Origin: Haliea sp963974125
GTDB lineage: Bacteria; Pseudomonadota; Gammaproteobacteria; Pseudomonadales; Halieaceae
Direction: 5' to 3'
DNA length: 64,000 nt
Assembly: GCA_963974125.1 (NCBI GenBank)
Contig: CAXBCH010000012.1
Coordinates: forward strand, 34,695-98,694
Within the stretch, counting starts at the first letter, position 1. The number at the start of each line of letters is the position of its first letter. Shown one piece after another: positions 26,053 to 35,057 of this stretch. Under the pieces are notes generated by a model, which did not search any database, was not told where the DNA came from, and saw nothing but the letters and a program-made list of their open reading frames with translations. The translations under genes were made by a program, and so were the position numbers.

Positions 26053-28172
26053 TCGTCGTCGACCACACCGACCGGTTCAGCGATGATGTCGTCCTCGAGC
26101 AACTCCTTGATGGAGAGCTTGATGCGGCCGCGCTGATCCACGTCCAGCACCTTGACTTCAACTTCCTGGCCTTCCTTGAGGTGGTCGGACACATTTTCCA
26201 CTCGCTCGTGAGCAATCTGGGAGATGTGCACCAGGCCATCCTTGCCGGGCAGGATGTTGACGAAGGCGCCGAAGTCGACGATGCGCGCCACGGTGCCCTT
26301 GTAGATCGCACCGACCTCCGCCTCTGCGGTGATCTCCTCGATCATGGCCACCGCCTTGTCGCGGGCCATTTTATCCTGGCCGAAGACCCGGACAGCACCG
26401 CTGTCATCGATGTCCACGGTCGCACCGGAGGCCTCGGTGATCGCACGGATAGTCGCGCCGCCCTTGCCGATGATGTCGCGGATCTTGTCGGCGTCGACTT
26501 TCAGGGTAATCATGCTCGGAGCATTGTCGGACATGACCTGGCGCGGCTCGCCGAGCACGGCATTCATCTGGCCGAGGATGTGCAGACGGGCCTGCTGGGC
26601 CTGCTGCAGGGCGATCTCCATGATCTGCTCGTTGATACCCTCGATCTTGATATCCATCTGCAGGGCAGTGACGCCATCGGCCGTACCGGCCACCTTGAAG
26701 TCCATGTCGCCGAGGTGGTCCTCGTCGCCGAGAATATCAGTCAGAACGGCGAACTGGTTGCCTTCCTTGACCAGACCCATGGCGATACCCGCCACTGGCG
26801 CACGCAGGGGCACACCGGCGGCCATCATGGCCATGGAGCCCACGCAGACCGAAGCCATGGAGCTGGAGCCGTTGGACTCGGTGATCTCCGACACCAGGCG
26901 AATGGTGTAGGGGAAATCGTCAGTGTTGGGCAGCACCGCCGCCAGGCCGCGGCGCGCAAGGCGCCCGTGACCCACTTCACGACGGTTGGTGAACCCGACC
27001 CGGCCCGCTTCACCCACAGAGTAGGGCGGGAAGTTGTAGTGCAGCATGAAGGGATCGCGACGCTCGCCTTCCAGGGCGTCGATGATCTGGGCATCCCGGG
27101 TGGAACCCAGCGTGACGGCACCAATGGCCTGGGTTTCGCCGCGGGTGAACAGCGCCGAACCGTGTACCTTGGGCAGAATATCCACTTCGCAGGCAATCGG
27201 ACGCACGGTGCGGGTGTCGCGGCCATCGATGCGGGGCTCGCCTGACAGGATGCGCTTGCGCACCATGTTTTTCTCAACCGCCTTGAACACGTCCTTGATC
27301 TCGTCTTCGCCGGGGCCATCTTCCACTGCCAGCGCGGCCACACAGGCGTTGCGAACTTCCCTGACGCGGTCGTAGCGCTGGGCCTTGTCGGTGATACGGT
27401 AGGCCTCGCCGAGGTCGTGCTTGACCTGGGCTTCCACGGCCGCGGTCAACTCTTCGTTCACGGCTGCGGGCTGCCAGTCCCAGCGCGGCTTGCCGGCTTC
27501 CGCCGCCAGTTCCTTGATCGCCTGGATCACAACCTGCATTTCCTGGTGGGCGAACAGCACCGCGCCCAGCATCTGGTCTTCGGACAGCTCTTTCGCCTCG
27601 GATTCCACCATCAGCACGGCGTGCTCGGTGCCGGCCACTACCATGTCCAGCCTGCTGTCTTTAAGCTGCTCGTAGGTCGGATTGAGGACATAACCGGTGT
27701 CTTCGTTGAACCCGACCCGCGCGCCACCGATGGGGCCGTTGAACGGGCAACCGGACACTGCCAGCGCCGCGGAGGTGCCGATCATGGCGGGGATATCGGG
27801 ATCAATGTGCTTGTCCGCCGACATGACGGTACAGATCACCTGCACCTCATTCATGAAGCCATTCGGGAACAGCGGGCGAATGGGACGGTCGATCAGGCGC
27901 GAGGTCAGGGTCTCTTTCTCGCTGGGGCGGCCTTCACGCTTGAAGAAGCCGCCGGGAATCTTGCCGACCGCGTAGGTCTTTTCCGTGTAGTGCACGGCCA
28001 GGGGGAAAAAGGGCTGGTTGGGCTTGGCGGTCTTCTCCGCAACTACCGTAACCAGGACTGAGGTGTTTTCAACGGTAACCAGAACCGCGCCGGTTGCCTG
28101 CCTGGCAATACGACCCGTTTCCAGCGTGACTGTCTGGCCACCGTACTGGAATGTCTTTTTTACTGGATTCAC
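26049..28172 (-). CDS. pnp: Polyribonucleotide nucleotidyltransferase
   Basis: 707 aa PNPase, a 3'-5' phosphorolytic exonuclease of the RNA degradosome. It has two RNase PH domains (the second with ESNGSSSMASVCVGSMAMMAAGVP and DILGDEDHLGDMDFKVAGT), a KH domain (IRDIIGKGGATIRAITEASG) and an S1 domain (GTVARIVDFGAFVNILPGKDGLVHISQI). It is the last gene of the rimP-to-pnp cluster and follows rpsO. Its stop codon lies within a REP element. Confidence 0.97.
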   Translation of the reverse strand: MNPVKKTFQYGGQTVTLETGRIARQATGAVLVTVENTSVLVTVVAEKTAKPNQPFFPLAVHYTEKTYAVGKIPGGFFKREGRPSEKETLTSRLIDRPIRPLFPNGFMNEVQVICTVMSADKHIDPDIPAMIGTSAALAVSGCPFNGPIGGARVGFNEDTGYVLNPTYEQLKDSRLDMVVAGTEHAVLMVESEAKELSEDQMLGAVLFAHQEMQVVIQAIKELAAEAGKPRWDWQPAAVNEELTAAVEAQVKHDLGEAYRITDKAQRYDRVREVRNACVAALAVEDGPGEDEIKDVFKAVEKNMVRKRILSGEPRIDGRDTRTVRPIACEVDILPKVHGSALFTRGETQAIGAVTLGSTRDAQIIDALEGERRDPFMLHYNFPPYSVGEAGRVGFTNRREVGHGRLARRGLAAVLPNTDDFPYTIRLVSEITESNGSSSMASVCVGSMAMMAAGVPLRAPVAGIAMGLVKEGNQFAVLTDILGDEDHLGDMDFKVAGTADGVTALQMDIKIEGINEQIMEIALQQAQQARLHILGQMNAVLGEPRQVMSDNAPSMITLKVDADKIRDIIGKGGATIRAITEASGATVDIDDSGAVRVFGQDKMARDKAVAMIEEITAEAEVGAIYKGTVARIVDFGAFVNILPGKDGLVHISQIAHERVENVSDHLKEGQEVEVKVLDVDQRGRIKLSIKELLEDDIIAEPVGVVDDE

Positions 28173-28199
28173 ATTCTTTCTCCAATGCTATATATGACT

Positions 28200-28220
28200 A
28201 CCGGGGCGCAGGGCCCCGGT
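28200..28220 (-). promoter_or_regulatory. rpsO-pnp intergenic stem-loop
   Basis: Perfect 8-bp stem ACCGGGGC/GCCCCGGT with a 5-nt loop and no U-run, in the 60-nt space between rpsO and pnp. In E. coli an RNase III-cleaved hairpin in this space controls pnp autoregulation; this stem could serve as a processing site or partial terminator. Confidence 0.5.
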
Positions 28221-28232
28221 ATGTGGTACTGC

Positions 28233-28502
28233 CTATCGACGCAGACCCAGACGCTTGATCAGCTCGAGGTAGCGCGCGGCGTTCTTGCGCTTCAGGTAGT
28301 CCAGCAACTTGCGGCGCTGGTTCACCATGCGGATCAGGCCGCGGCGGGAGTGGTGATCGTGCTTGTGTGCCTGGAAGTGGTCCTGCAGCTGGATAATGTT
28401 TGCTGTCAGCAACGCAACCTGTACTTCCGGGGACCCGGTGTCACCCTCGCTGGTCTGGTACTCTTTGACGATCTCTGCTTTCTTTGCAGCTTCTAAAGCC
28501 AT
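28233..28502 (-). CDS. rpsO: 30S ribosomal protein S15
   Basis: 89 aa, exact family length. It binds the central domain of 16S rRNA early in 30S assembly. Characteristic segments are EVQVALLTANIIQLQDHFQAHKHDHHSRRGL and LLDYLKRKNAARYLELIKRLGLRR. It lies between truB and pnp as in other gammaproteobacteria, with an intrinsic terminator upstream. Confidence 0.97.
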   Translation of the reverse strand: MALEAAKKAEIVKEYQTSEGDTGSPEVQVALLTANIIQLQDHFQAHKHDHHSRRGLIRMVNQRRKLLDYLKRKNAARYLELIKRLGLRR

Positions 28503-28566
28503 GTCGATTTCCTCTTGTGTAATCTGCCTGAGCCACCCCGCGCTTGTGCGGTCCGGTGGCAGTCAA

Positions 28567-28601
28567 TAAAAAGAGCCTGTCCGTGCAGATTTACAGACAG
28601 G
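28567..28601 (-). terminator. Intrinsic terminator between truB and rpsO
   Basis: On the minus strand CCTGTC (28601-28596) pairs with GGACAGG (28582-28576), followed by CTCTTTTT. It would separate the rimP-truB transcript from an independently promoted rpsO-pnp unit. Confidence 0.7.
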
Positions 28602-28607
28602 TTCGCG

Positions 28608-29537
28608 TCACCTCCCGGTGACTATCAGGCGACGCGGCGCTACGCGCCCGTCGTCCAATATCTCTCCTACGCCCAGAAACTGTCCCGTTTCCAGGGCGAC
28701 GCGCACCATACCACTGTGGGGCGCGTTTGGCACCAGAACCGGCTGGCCCTGGCGCAGATAGAAACCGCCGGACTCGGTCAGGCGCACCATCGGCAGTGCG
28801 TCCAGGGCCGTGTCGGCGGGCAGCAGCAGCGCATCCATCTGCGCCAGCTGCTCATTGTCTTTCAGCGTCTCCAGGGTCTGCAGACTCACGCAGTGTTCCA
28901 GCGTGAACGGCCCCGCCCGGGTCCGCCGCAGGGCGCTGACGTAGGCTCCGCAGCCCAGCGCCGCTCCCAGGTCCTCGGCGATGGAGCGCACGTAGGTGCC
29001 CTTGCTGCACTCGAGGTAGACATCCACCTCGGCGCGGGTTCCGGGCCTGAAGTCCCGCAACTCCAGCACGTCGATACGCACCCTGCGTACCTTGCGCTCG
29101 ACCTCCTGGCCCTTGCGCGCCAGCTTGTACAGCGGCTGGCCCTCGTGCTTGATCGCCGAATACATCGACGGTATCTGCTCAATGTCACCCCGGAACGCCT
29201 GCAGAGCGCTTTCCAGCTGCTCCCGGGTGAGGGCGCTGGCATCGCTGCTGGCGACCACCTCGCCCTCGGCATCGCCGGTGGTCCGGCTCTCGCCGAGGAC
29301 GAAGGTGCTGGCGTAGGCCTTGTCCGCGTCCAGCAGGTACTGCGAAAACTTGGTCGCCTCGCCAAAGCACAGCGGCAGTACCCCGGTTGCGAGCGGATCC
29401 AGGCTCCCGGTGTGGCCCGCCTTGGCAGCAAAGTATAGCCACTTTGCACGCTGCAGGGCCTTGTTCGAGCTCATCCCCGCGGGCTTGTCCAACACCAGAA
29501 TCCCGTCCAGTACCCGGCCCTTGCGCTGTCGGGCCAC
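28608..29537 (-). CDS. truB: tRNA pseudouridine55 synthase
   Basis: 309 aa. It isomerises U55 of tRNAs. The GTLDPLATG-type catalytic motif is present as GHTGSLDPLATGVLPLC with the nucleophilic Asp, preceded by LVLDKPAGMSSNKALQ and followed by a PUA-like C-terminus. The start is GTG, overlapping the rbfA stop (TAGTG). Confidence 0.95.
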   Translation of the reverse strand: MARQRKGRVLDGILVLDKPAGMSSNKALQRAKWLYFAAKAGHTGSLDPLATGVLPLCFGEATKFSQYLLDADKAYASTFVLGESRTTGDAEGEVVASSDASALTREQLESALQAFRGDIEQIPSMYSAIKHEGQPLYKLARKGQEVERKVRRVRIDVLELRDFRPGTRAEVDVYLECSKGTYVRSIAEDLGAALGCGAYVSALRRTRAGPFTLEHCVSLQTLETLKDNEQLAQMDALLLPADTALDALPMVRLTESGGFYLRQGQPVLVPNAPHSGMVRVALETGQFLGVGEILDDGRVAPRRLIVTGR

Positions 29538-29941
29538 TAATTGCCCCCGCCGGGTTCTTCATCCTCGCGCAGGCCCAGCTCACGGTCGGCCTCCGCAGCG
29601 CGTCGGATGAGATCTTCCATCTCGCGGCCGCGGCCGACACTGCTGTCAAAATAAAACCGCAGCTGCGGCACGCTGCGCATGTTGCTGTCCTTCGACAGCC
29701 GCGTGCGCAGGTAACCCGCCGCCTTGTTCAATACTTCCGCAGCTTCCTTTGCCTCTTCGGCGCAGTCGCTTTCCAGGCGGGTAAAGTAGACCTTGGCATA
29801 GCCCAGGTCACGGCTGACATCGACGCCGGTGATGCTCACCATGCCGATGCGTGGATCCCGCAGCTCCAGCTGGATCTGTTGCGCCAGTTCGCGCTGCAGG
29901 TAATCGGCAACGCGCTGGGTACGACTGTATTCCTTGGCCAT
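29537..29941 (-). CDS. rbfA: Ribosome-binding factor A
   Basis: 134 aa from the ATG of MAKEYSRTQRVADYLQREL, the standard N-terminus; an upstream in-frame ATG adds ten unrelated residues overlapping the infB end. The KH-like fold with DPRIGMVSITGVDVSRDL and RLSKDSNMRSVPQLRFYFDSS matches RbfA, which acts in late 30S maturation and cold adaptation. It is coupled to truB. Confidence 0.94.
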   Translation of the reverse strand: MAKEYSRTQRVADYLQRELAQQIQLELRDPRIGMVSITGVDVSRDLGYAKVYFTRLESDCAEEAKEAAEVLNKAAGYLRTRLSKDSNMRSVPQLRFYFDSSVGRGREMEDLIRRAAEADRELGLREDEEPGGGN

Positions 29942-29954
29942 GGCTTTGCCCGCC

Positions 29955-32654
29955 CTACAGGGTGCGGGCAAACTCCTTCACTTCGTAGACTTCGATCAGA
30001 TCGCCGGGCTTGACGTCATTGTAGTTCTTGACGCCGATACCGCACTCCACGCCGTTGCGCACTTCGCTGGCTTCGTCCTTGAAGCGGCGCAGAGATTCCA
30101 GTTCACCCTGGTAAATCACCACATTGTCGCGCAGGACCCGGATCGGCCGCGAGCGATAGACCGTGCCTTCGATGACCATGCAGCCGGCAATGGCGCCGAA
30201 CTTGGGCGAGCGGAATACATCGCGAACCTCGGCAATGCCGAGGATTTCCTCGCGCATCTCCGGCGCCAGCATGCCGGTAAGGGCGTCCTTGACGTCGTCT
30301 ATCAGGTCGTAGATCACGTTGTAGTACCGCAGGTCCACGCCTTCCTGTTCCACCAGGCGACGGGCGGCATTGTCCGCACGCACGTTGAAGCCGAAGACCA
30401 CGGCGCCGGAGGTAATCGCCAGGGTAATGTCGGTTTCGGCGATACCGCCAACCCCGCCAGAGACCACGTTGACCTGTACTTCATTGTTGCCCAGGTCCAG
30501 CAGCGCGCTCTGGATGGCTTCCAGGGAGCCACGCACATCGGCCTTGACCACCACATTGAGCGTCTTCTTCTCGCCGGCGGTCATGCTTTCGAACATGTTG
30601 TCGAGTTTCGCCGCCTGCTGTCGCTGCAGCCTGGTATCGCGGGTCTTGTCCTGGCGGTACTGGGCGATTTCCCGGGCGCGCTTCTCGCTCTCAACCACTG
30701 CAAACAGGTCGCCGGCATCCGGGGTGCCGTCGAGGCCGAGAATTTCCACCGGGATACTCGGCCCGGCGCTGTCGATAGGCTCGCCATTCTCATCCAGCAT
30801 GGCGCGCACGCGGCCATACTGCAGGCCCGCCAGCACGATATCGCCCTGGCGCAGGGTACCGTTCTGAATCAGCAGTGAAGCCACCGGGCCGCGCCCCTTG
30901 TCCAGGCGCGACTCGATCACGATACCCTGGGCAGGCACGTCGCGCGGCGCCTTCAGCTCCAGCACCTCGGCCTGCAGCAGCACGGCGTCCAGCAGATCGT
31001 CGATACCGTCGCCGGTATGGGCAGACACTTCGATGAACTGGGTATCGCCACCCCAGTCTTCGGGGATGACGTCCTTGGCCGCGAGTTCGTTCTTGACCCG
31101 GTCCGGGTCCGCGCCTTCCTTGTCCATTTTGTTGATCGCCACGATCAGCGGCACCTTGGCGGCACGGGCGTGCTGCACGGCCTCCTCGGTCTGCGGCATG
31201 ACACCGTCGTCGGCCGCCACCACCAGGATCACGATATCGGTACTCTTGGCGCCGCGGGCACGCATGGCGGTAAACGCCGCGTGGCCGGGAGTATCCAGGA
31301 AGGAGATCATGCCATGGCCGGTTTCCACATGGTAGGCACCAATGTGCTGGGTAATCCCGCCCGCCTCGCCGGAAGCGACCTTGGCCTTGCGGATGTAGTC
31401 CAGCAGCGAGGTCTTGCCGTGGTCGACGTGGCCCATGACGGTAACCACCGGCGCCCGCGGCTCCGGAGTCCCCTCGTGCTGGGACAGGGTCTCTTCCAGT
31501 TTGTCTTCCAGCGCATCGGTACTGATCAACTTGGGTTTGTGGCCCATTTCCTCGACCACGAGGATCGCGGTGTCCTGGTCGATCATCTGGTTGATGTTCG
31601 CCATCACCCCGAGCTTCATCAGCTCCTTGATGACTTCGCCAGCCTTGACCGACATCTGCTGGGCCAGACCGCCAACGGAGGTCATGTCGGCCAGCTCGAC
31701 TTCGTGCACTTTTCTCTCGGTCGGCATTTCGAATCCATGTTTGGAGTGTTCGGCGTGGGAGGAACCCGAACCACGCACTTTCTTGCGCCCGCCACGGCGA
31801 CGCATGATGCCGGACTCGGCTGCTTCCAGGTCGGACAGCGACAGGTTGTGCCCGCGCTGCTTGCCGCGGCCGCCCGGGGAGTTGCGGTCGATGCGGCCCT
31901 TGGCCGCCTTCTTGCGCTGCTCTTCGGTCTGCGCCGGAGCCGGGGCGTCGTGCAGGCGCTTGGGCTGCTTGCGTGCAGCCGCCTCTTTCTCCCGCTCGAC
32001 CTTGGCCGCCGCTTCCGCTTGGACGCGCTCTTCTTCGGCCTTGCGAGCTTCCAGCACAGCCTTGCGGGCCTCGGCTTCCGCCGCCTCGCGGGCCTGTCGG
32101 CGCATCATGGCGCGCTGGCGCAGGACTTCCGGGTCCAGGTCCTTTTCGTCTTCCGCTTCCAGCTCGGGCTCGGGCTCGGGTTCCGGGATTGCAGCCATCG
32201 CGGCAGCGACTGCCACGCGCTCTTCCTCGGCCCTGGCCGCAGCCTCGGCCTGGGCCTCGGCTGCGGCTTTTGCTTCCGCCGCGGCCTGGGCCTCGATTTC
32301 GCGCGCTGCCGCCTCGGCGGCAGCAACATCCTGCATCTCGGATCCGGCGTCCGCCGCGTCGCGCTTCACGTAGGTACGCTTCTTGCGCACCTCGACGTTC
32401 ACCGTCTTCCGGCCCTGGGAGCCGGTAGTGCGCAGGGTGCTGATGGTCTTGCGCTTCAGGGTGATCCGCTTGGGCGCAGCATCGGCTTCACCGTGACTGC
32501 GTTTCAGATATGCCAGCAGGGTCTGCTTGTCTTCTTCAGACACAGCTTCACCGGCAGCCGCGTGAGGCAGACCCGCTTCCTTCATCTGCGTCAGCAGACG
32601 ATCCACGGGTGCTCCCACTGTCTCTGCGAGTTGCTGTACTGTCACTTGCGCCAT
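29955..32654 (-). CDS. infB: Translation initiation factor IF-2
   Basis: 899 aa, the long form. It has an N-terminal IF2N domain (MAQVTVQQLAETVGAPVDRLL), a ~200-residue Ala/Glu/Lys/Arg-rich linker (about 110-280), a GTPase domain with VVTVMGHVDHGKTSLLDYIR, DTPGHAAF and NKMD, and C-terminal domains binding fMet-tRNA (RGSLEAIQSAL ... GCMVIEGTVYRSRPIRVLR). It delivers initiator tRNA to the 30S subunit; the initiator tRNA gene itself heads this cluster. Confidence 0.97.
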   Translation of the reverse strand: MAQVTVQQLAETVGAPVDRLLTQMKEAGLPHAAAGEAVSEEDKQTLLAYLKRSHGEADAAPKRITLKRKTISTLRTTGSQGRKTVNVEVRKKRTYVKRDAADAGSEMQDVAAAEAAAREIEAQAAAEAKAAAEAQAEAAARAEEERVAVAAAMAAIPEPEPEPELEAEDEKDLDPEVLRQRAMMRRQAREAAEAEARKAVLEARKAEEERVQAEAAAKVEREKEAAARKQPKRLHDAPAPAQTEEQRKKAAKGRIDRNSPGGRGKQRGHNLSLSDLEAAESGIMRRRGGRKKVRGSGSSHAEHSKHGFEMPTERKVHEVELADMTSVGGLAQQMSVKAGEVIKELMKLGVMANINQMIDQDTAILVVEEMGHKPKLISTDALEDKLEETLSQHEGTPEPRAPVVTVMGHVDHGKTSLLDYIRKAKVASGEAGGITQHIGAYHVETGHGMISFLDTPGHAAFTAMRARGAKSTDIVILVVAADDGVMPQTEEAVQHARAAKVPLIVAINKMDKEGADPDRVKNELAAKDVIPEDWGGDTQFIEVSAHTGDGIDDLLDAVLLQAEVLELKAPRDVPAQGIVIESRLDKGRGPVASLLIQNGTLRQGDIVLAGLQYGRVRAMLDENGEPIDSAGPSIPVEILGLDGTPDAGDLFAVVESEKRAREIAQYRQDKTRDTRLQRQQAAKLDNMFESMTAGEKKTLNVVVKADVRGSLEAIQSALLDLGNNEVQVNVVSGGVGGIAETDITLAITSGAVVFGFNVRADNAARRLVEQEGVDLRYYNVIYDLIDDVKDALTGMLAPEMREEILGIAEVRDVFRSPKFGAIAGCMVIEGTVYRSRPIRVLRDNVVIYQGELESLRRFKDEASEVRNGVECGIGVKNYNDVKPGDLIEVYEVKEFARTL

Positions 32655-32719
32655 GCAATATTCTCCTTGATCCCGTGAAGCCCTGATGCCTTGAGGTGTT
32701 GTGTCCAGGTCTCGCTGGC

Positions 32720-34213
32720 CTATTCACTCTCCTCGGCAAACCAGGGTGCGCGCGCTGTCATGATCAGCTCTCCTGCGCGCTCCTCGGTCATTTCCGGAAT
32801 ATCCATCAGTTCGTCAACGCCCAACTCTGCCAGGTCCTCCATGGTAATCACGCCGCGACTGGACAACACATAGGCCAGATGGCGGTCCATGCCTTCCATT
32901 TCCAGCAGGTCCTGGGCTGGCTCGGTAGCGCCGAGCTGCTCCTCCGAGGCGATAGCCTGGGTCAGCAGGGCGTCCTTGGCCCGGGCGCGCAGCTCCTCCG
33001 CGATGTCCTCGTCAAAGCCTTCCACCGCGGTCATTTCTTCCAGCGGCACGTAGGCCACTTCCTCCAGCGTCGTGAAGCCTTCCTCGACCAGGATTTCCGC
33101 TACCTCGTCGTCAATATCCAGCTGCTCGATGAACATCTGGATGACTTCGCCGGCTTCTGCTTCATGTTTCTCGGCGGCTTCCTCGGTGCTCATCACATTG
33201 ATGGTCCAACCGGTGAGCTCGCTGGCCAGGCGCACATTCTGGCCAGAGCGGCCAATCGCCTGGGCCAGGTTGTCCGCGGCTACCGCCACTTCCATGGTGT
33301 TGCTGTCCTCGTCGACCACGATGGACTCGACCTCTGCCGGGGACATGGCATTGATCACCATCTGCGCCGGATTGTCGTCCCACAGAATGATGTCCACGCG
33401 CTCGTTGTCCAGCTCATTGGAAACCGCCTGGACCCGGGAGCCGCGCATGCCGACGCAGGCACCTACCGGATCGATGCGCTGGTCGTTGGTCTTCACCGCG
33501 ATCTTGGCGCGCGAACCCGGATCCCGGGCCGCGGCGCGGATCTGGATCACTTCCTCGGAGATCTCGGGCACTTCAATCTTGAACAGCTCAATCAGCATCT
33601 CCGGGCAGGACCGGCTCAGCATCAACTGCGGACCGCGGGTCTCGGCGCTGATTTCCTGCAGTATCGCGCGCACGCGATCGTTGACCCGGAAGGTCTCCCG
33701 ACCCACCAGCTGGTCGCGCGGCAACAGGCCCTCGGCATTGCTGCCAAGATCGACAATAACGTTGTCGCGCGTCACTTTCTTGACCGTGCCCGCAACCAGC
33801 TCGCCGACCCGGTTGCGGTACTGCTCGACCACCTGCGCACGCTCGGCATCCCGCACCCGCTGCACAATCACCTGCTTGGCGGTCTGGGCGGCGATGCGGC
33901 CGAAGCCGACGTTCTCGACTTCCTCCTCGAAGACGTCACCCGGCTTCAGCGCGGGGTCCTTCTCGATCGCTTCCTCGGTGGTGAGCTGCGTGCCCAGCAG
34001 CGCCAACTCATCGTCCGGCACCACCAGCCAGCGACGCAGCGTGACATAGTCACCGGTCTTGCGATCAATCCTGACCTCAATATCGGCTTCCTCGTCATAG
34101 CGCTTCTTGGTCGCTGTCGCCAGCGCCAGCTCGATCGCCTCGAAAATGATGTCCTCGGACACGCCCTTCTCGTTCGAGACGGCCTCAGCCACCATCAGGA
34201 TCTCTTTAGTCAT
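32720..34213 (-). CDS. nusA: Transcription termination/antitermination protein NusA
   Basis: 497 aa. Order: N-terminal RNAP-binding domain (MTKEILMVAEAVSNEKGVSEDIIFEAIELAL), S1 domain, KH1 (GACVGMRGSRVQAVSNELDNERVDIILW), KH2 (GRSGQNVRLASELTGW), then two acidic C-terminal repeats as in E. coli NusA. Its start overlaps the end of rimP by 8 nt, so they are coupled. Confidence 0.97.
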   Translation of the reverse strand: MTKEILMVAEAVSNEKGVSEDIIFEAIELALATATKKRYDEEADIEVRIDRKTGDYVTLRRWLVVPDDELALLGTQLTTEEAIEKDPALKPGDVFEEEVENVGFGRIAAQTAKQVIVQRVRDAERAQVVEQYRNRVGELVAGTVKKVTRDNVIVDLGSNAEGLLPRDQLVGRETFRVNDRVRAILQEISAETRGPQLMLSRSCPEMLIELFKIEVPEISEEVIQIRAAARDPGSRAKIAVKTNDQRIDPVGACVGMRGSRVQAVSNELDNERVDIILWDDNPAQMVINAMSPAEVESIVVDEDSNTMEVAVAADNLAQAIGRSGQNVRLASELTGWTINVMSTEEAAEKHEAEAGEVIQMFIEQLDIDDEVAEILVEEGFTTLEEVAYVPLEEMTAVEGFDEDIAEELRARAKDALLTQAIASEEQLGATEPAQDLLEMEGMDRHLAYVLSSRGVITMEDLAELGVDELMDIPEMTEERAGELIMTARAPWFAEESE

Positions 34214-34700
34214 TCGTAGCCTCGCCAGTTACACTGACCGCACCCTGGATGCGGGGATGAATTCGCGCCTTGTCGACAGCGCTGTAGGGCAGCAGGTACT
34301 CGTGGTCATCAATCCGGACCACCACATCCTCGCCCTCGATACCTTGCAACACGCCCTTGAAATTGCGGCGGCCTTCATAGGGCCGGCGCAGGCGCAGCTC
34401 CACCACTTCGCCGACAAACTCCGGGAACTGGTCCAGCCGGAACAGCAGCCGATCCATGCCGGGCGACGATACTTCGAGGGTGTATTCACCGACAATCGGA
34501 TCCTCGACGTCCAGCACGGCGCTGACCTGGCCACTCACTCTGGCGCAGTCGTCCACGGAAATGCCCGCCTCCGCATCAATGTAGATGCGCAGCACGCTGT
34601 GCTTGCCCTGTGACAGGTACTCTATACCCCAGAGCTCAAAGCCCAGGGCAGCTACTGTAGGCTCCAGCAGCTCGAGCAGTTCCTGTTGTTTGGTCGCCAA
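34206..34700 (-). CDS. rimP: Ribosome maturation factor RimP
   Basis: 164 aa from a TTG at 34700 preceded by GGAG with 5-nt spacing. A longer frame to 34781 would run through the intrinsic terminator and is rejected. Family segments are LGFELWGIEYL, LRIYIDAEAGISVDDCARVSGQVSAVLD and YTLEVSSPGMDRLLFRLDQF. It assists 30S assembly. It is the first protein gene after tRNA-fMet. Confidence 0.93.
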   Translation of the reverse strand: MATKQQELLELLEPTVAALGFELWGIEYLSQGKHSVLRIYIDAEAGISVDDCARVSGQVSAVLDVEDPIVGEYTLEVSSPGMDRLLFRLDQFPEFVGEVVELRLRRPYEGRRNFKGVLQGIEGEDVVVRIDDHEYLLPYSAVDKARIHPRIQGAVSVTGEATND

Positions 34701-34740
34701 TCCGACTCCACTCAACTCAAAAACGTTTTTCGCAGATACG

Positions 34741-34765
34741 AAAAAGCCCCATGAAGGGGCCTTTG
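34741..34765 (-). terminator. Intrinsic terminator/attenuator between tRNA-fMet and rimP
   Basis: On the minus strand GCCCC-TTCAT-GGGGC is followed by TTTTT. It lies 40 nt after the tRNA 3' end and 40 nt before rimP, so part of the transcription from the tRNA promoter would end here and part would read into rimP-nusA-infB. Confidence 0.8.
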
Positions 34766-34804
34766 CGAAACGTGCCGCCAATTCGGAGCGGACGACACGT
34801 GTGT

Positions 34805-34881
<77 letters not shown>

Positions 34882-34963
34882 TCAAAACTTTCCCGACATG
34901 AAGGCCCCTCGGCACTTCATAATGGGCTGAACCAACTTAACCAGCCCAAATTCGAGGTTGGAG

Positions 34964-34992
34964 ATTATAGATACCTGCAGGGCACTGGTCAA
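34964..34992 (-). promoter_or_regulatory. Strong sigma-70 promoter for tRNA-fMet-rimP-nusA-infB
   Basis: On the minus strand TTGACC, 17 nt, TATAAT, ending 82 nt upstream of the tRNA 5' end. This is close to consensus in both boxes and spacing, as expected for a stable RNA and translation-factor operon. Confidence 0.85.
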
Positions 34993-35057
34993 CTCCCCGC
35001 GCAGTTAAAACGCACTAAATTTACTCCCGGCGGTTCCGCGGCGCGCAGATATCCAGC

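Noticed and set aside
34701..34781. Longer rimP start
   Set aside because: Would run through an intrinsic terminator and adds residues unrelated to the family.
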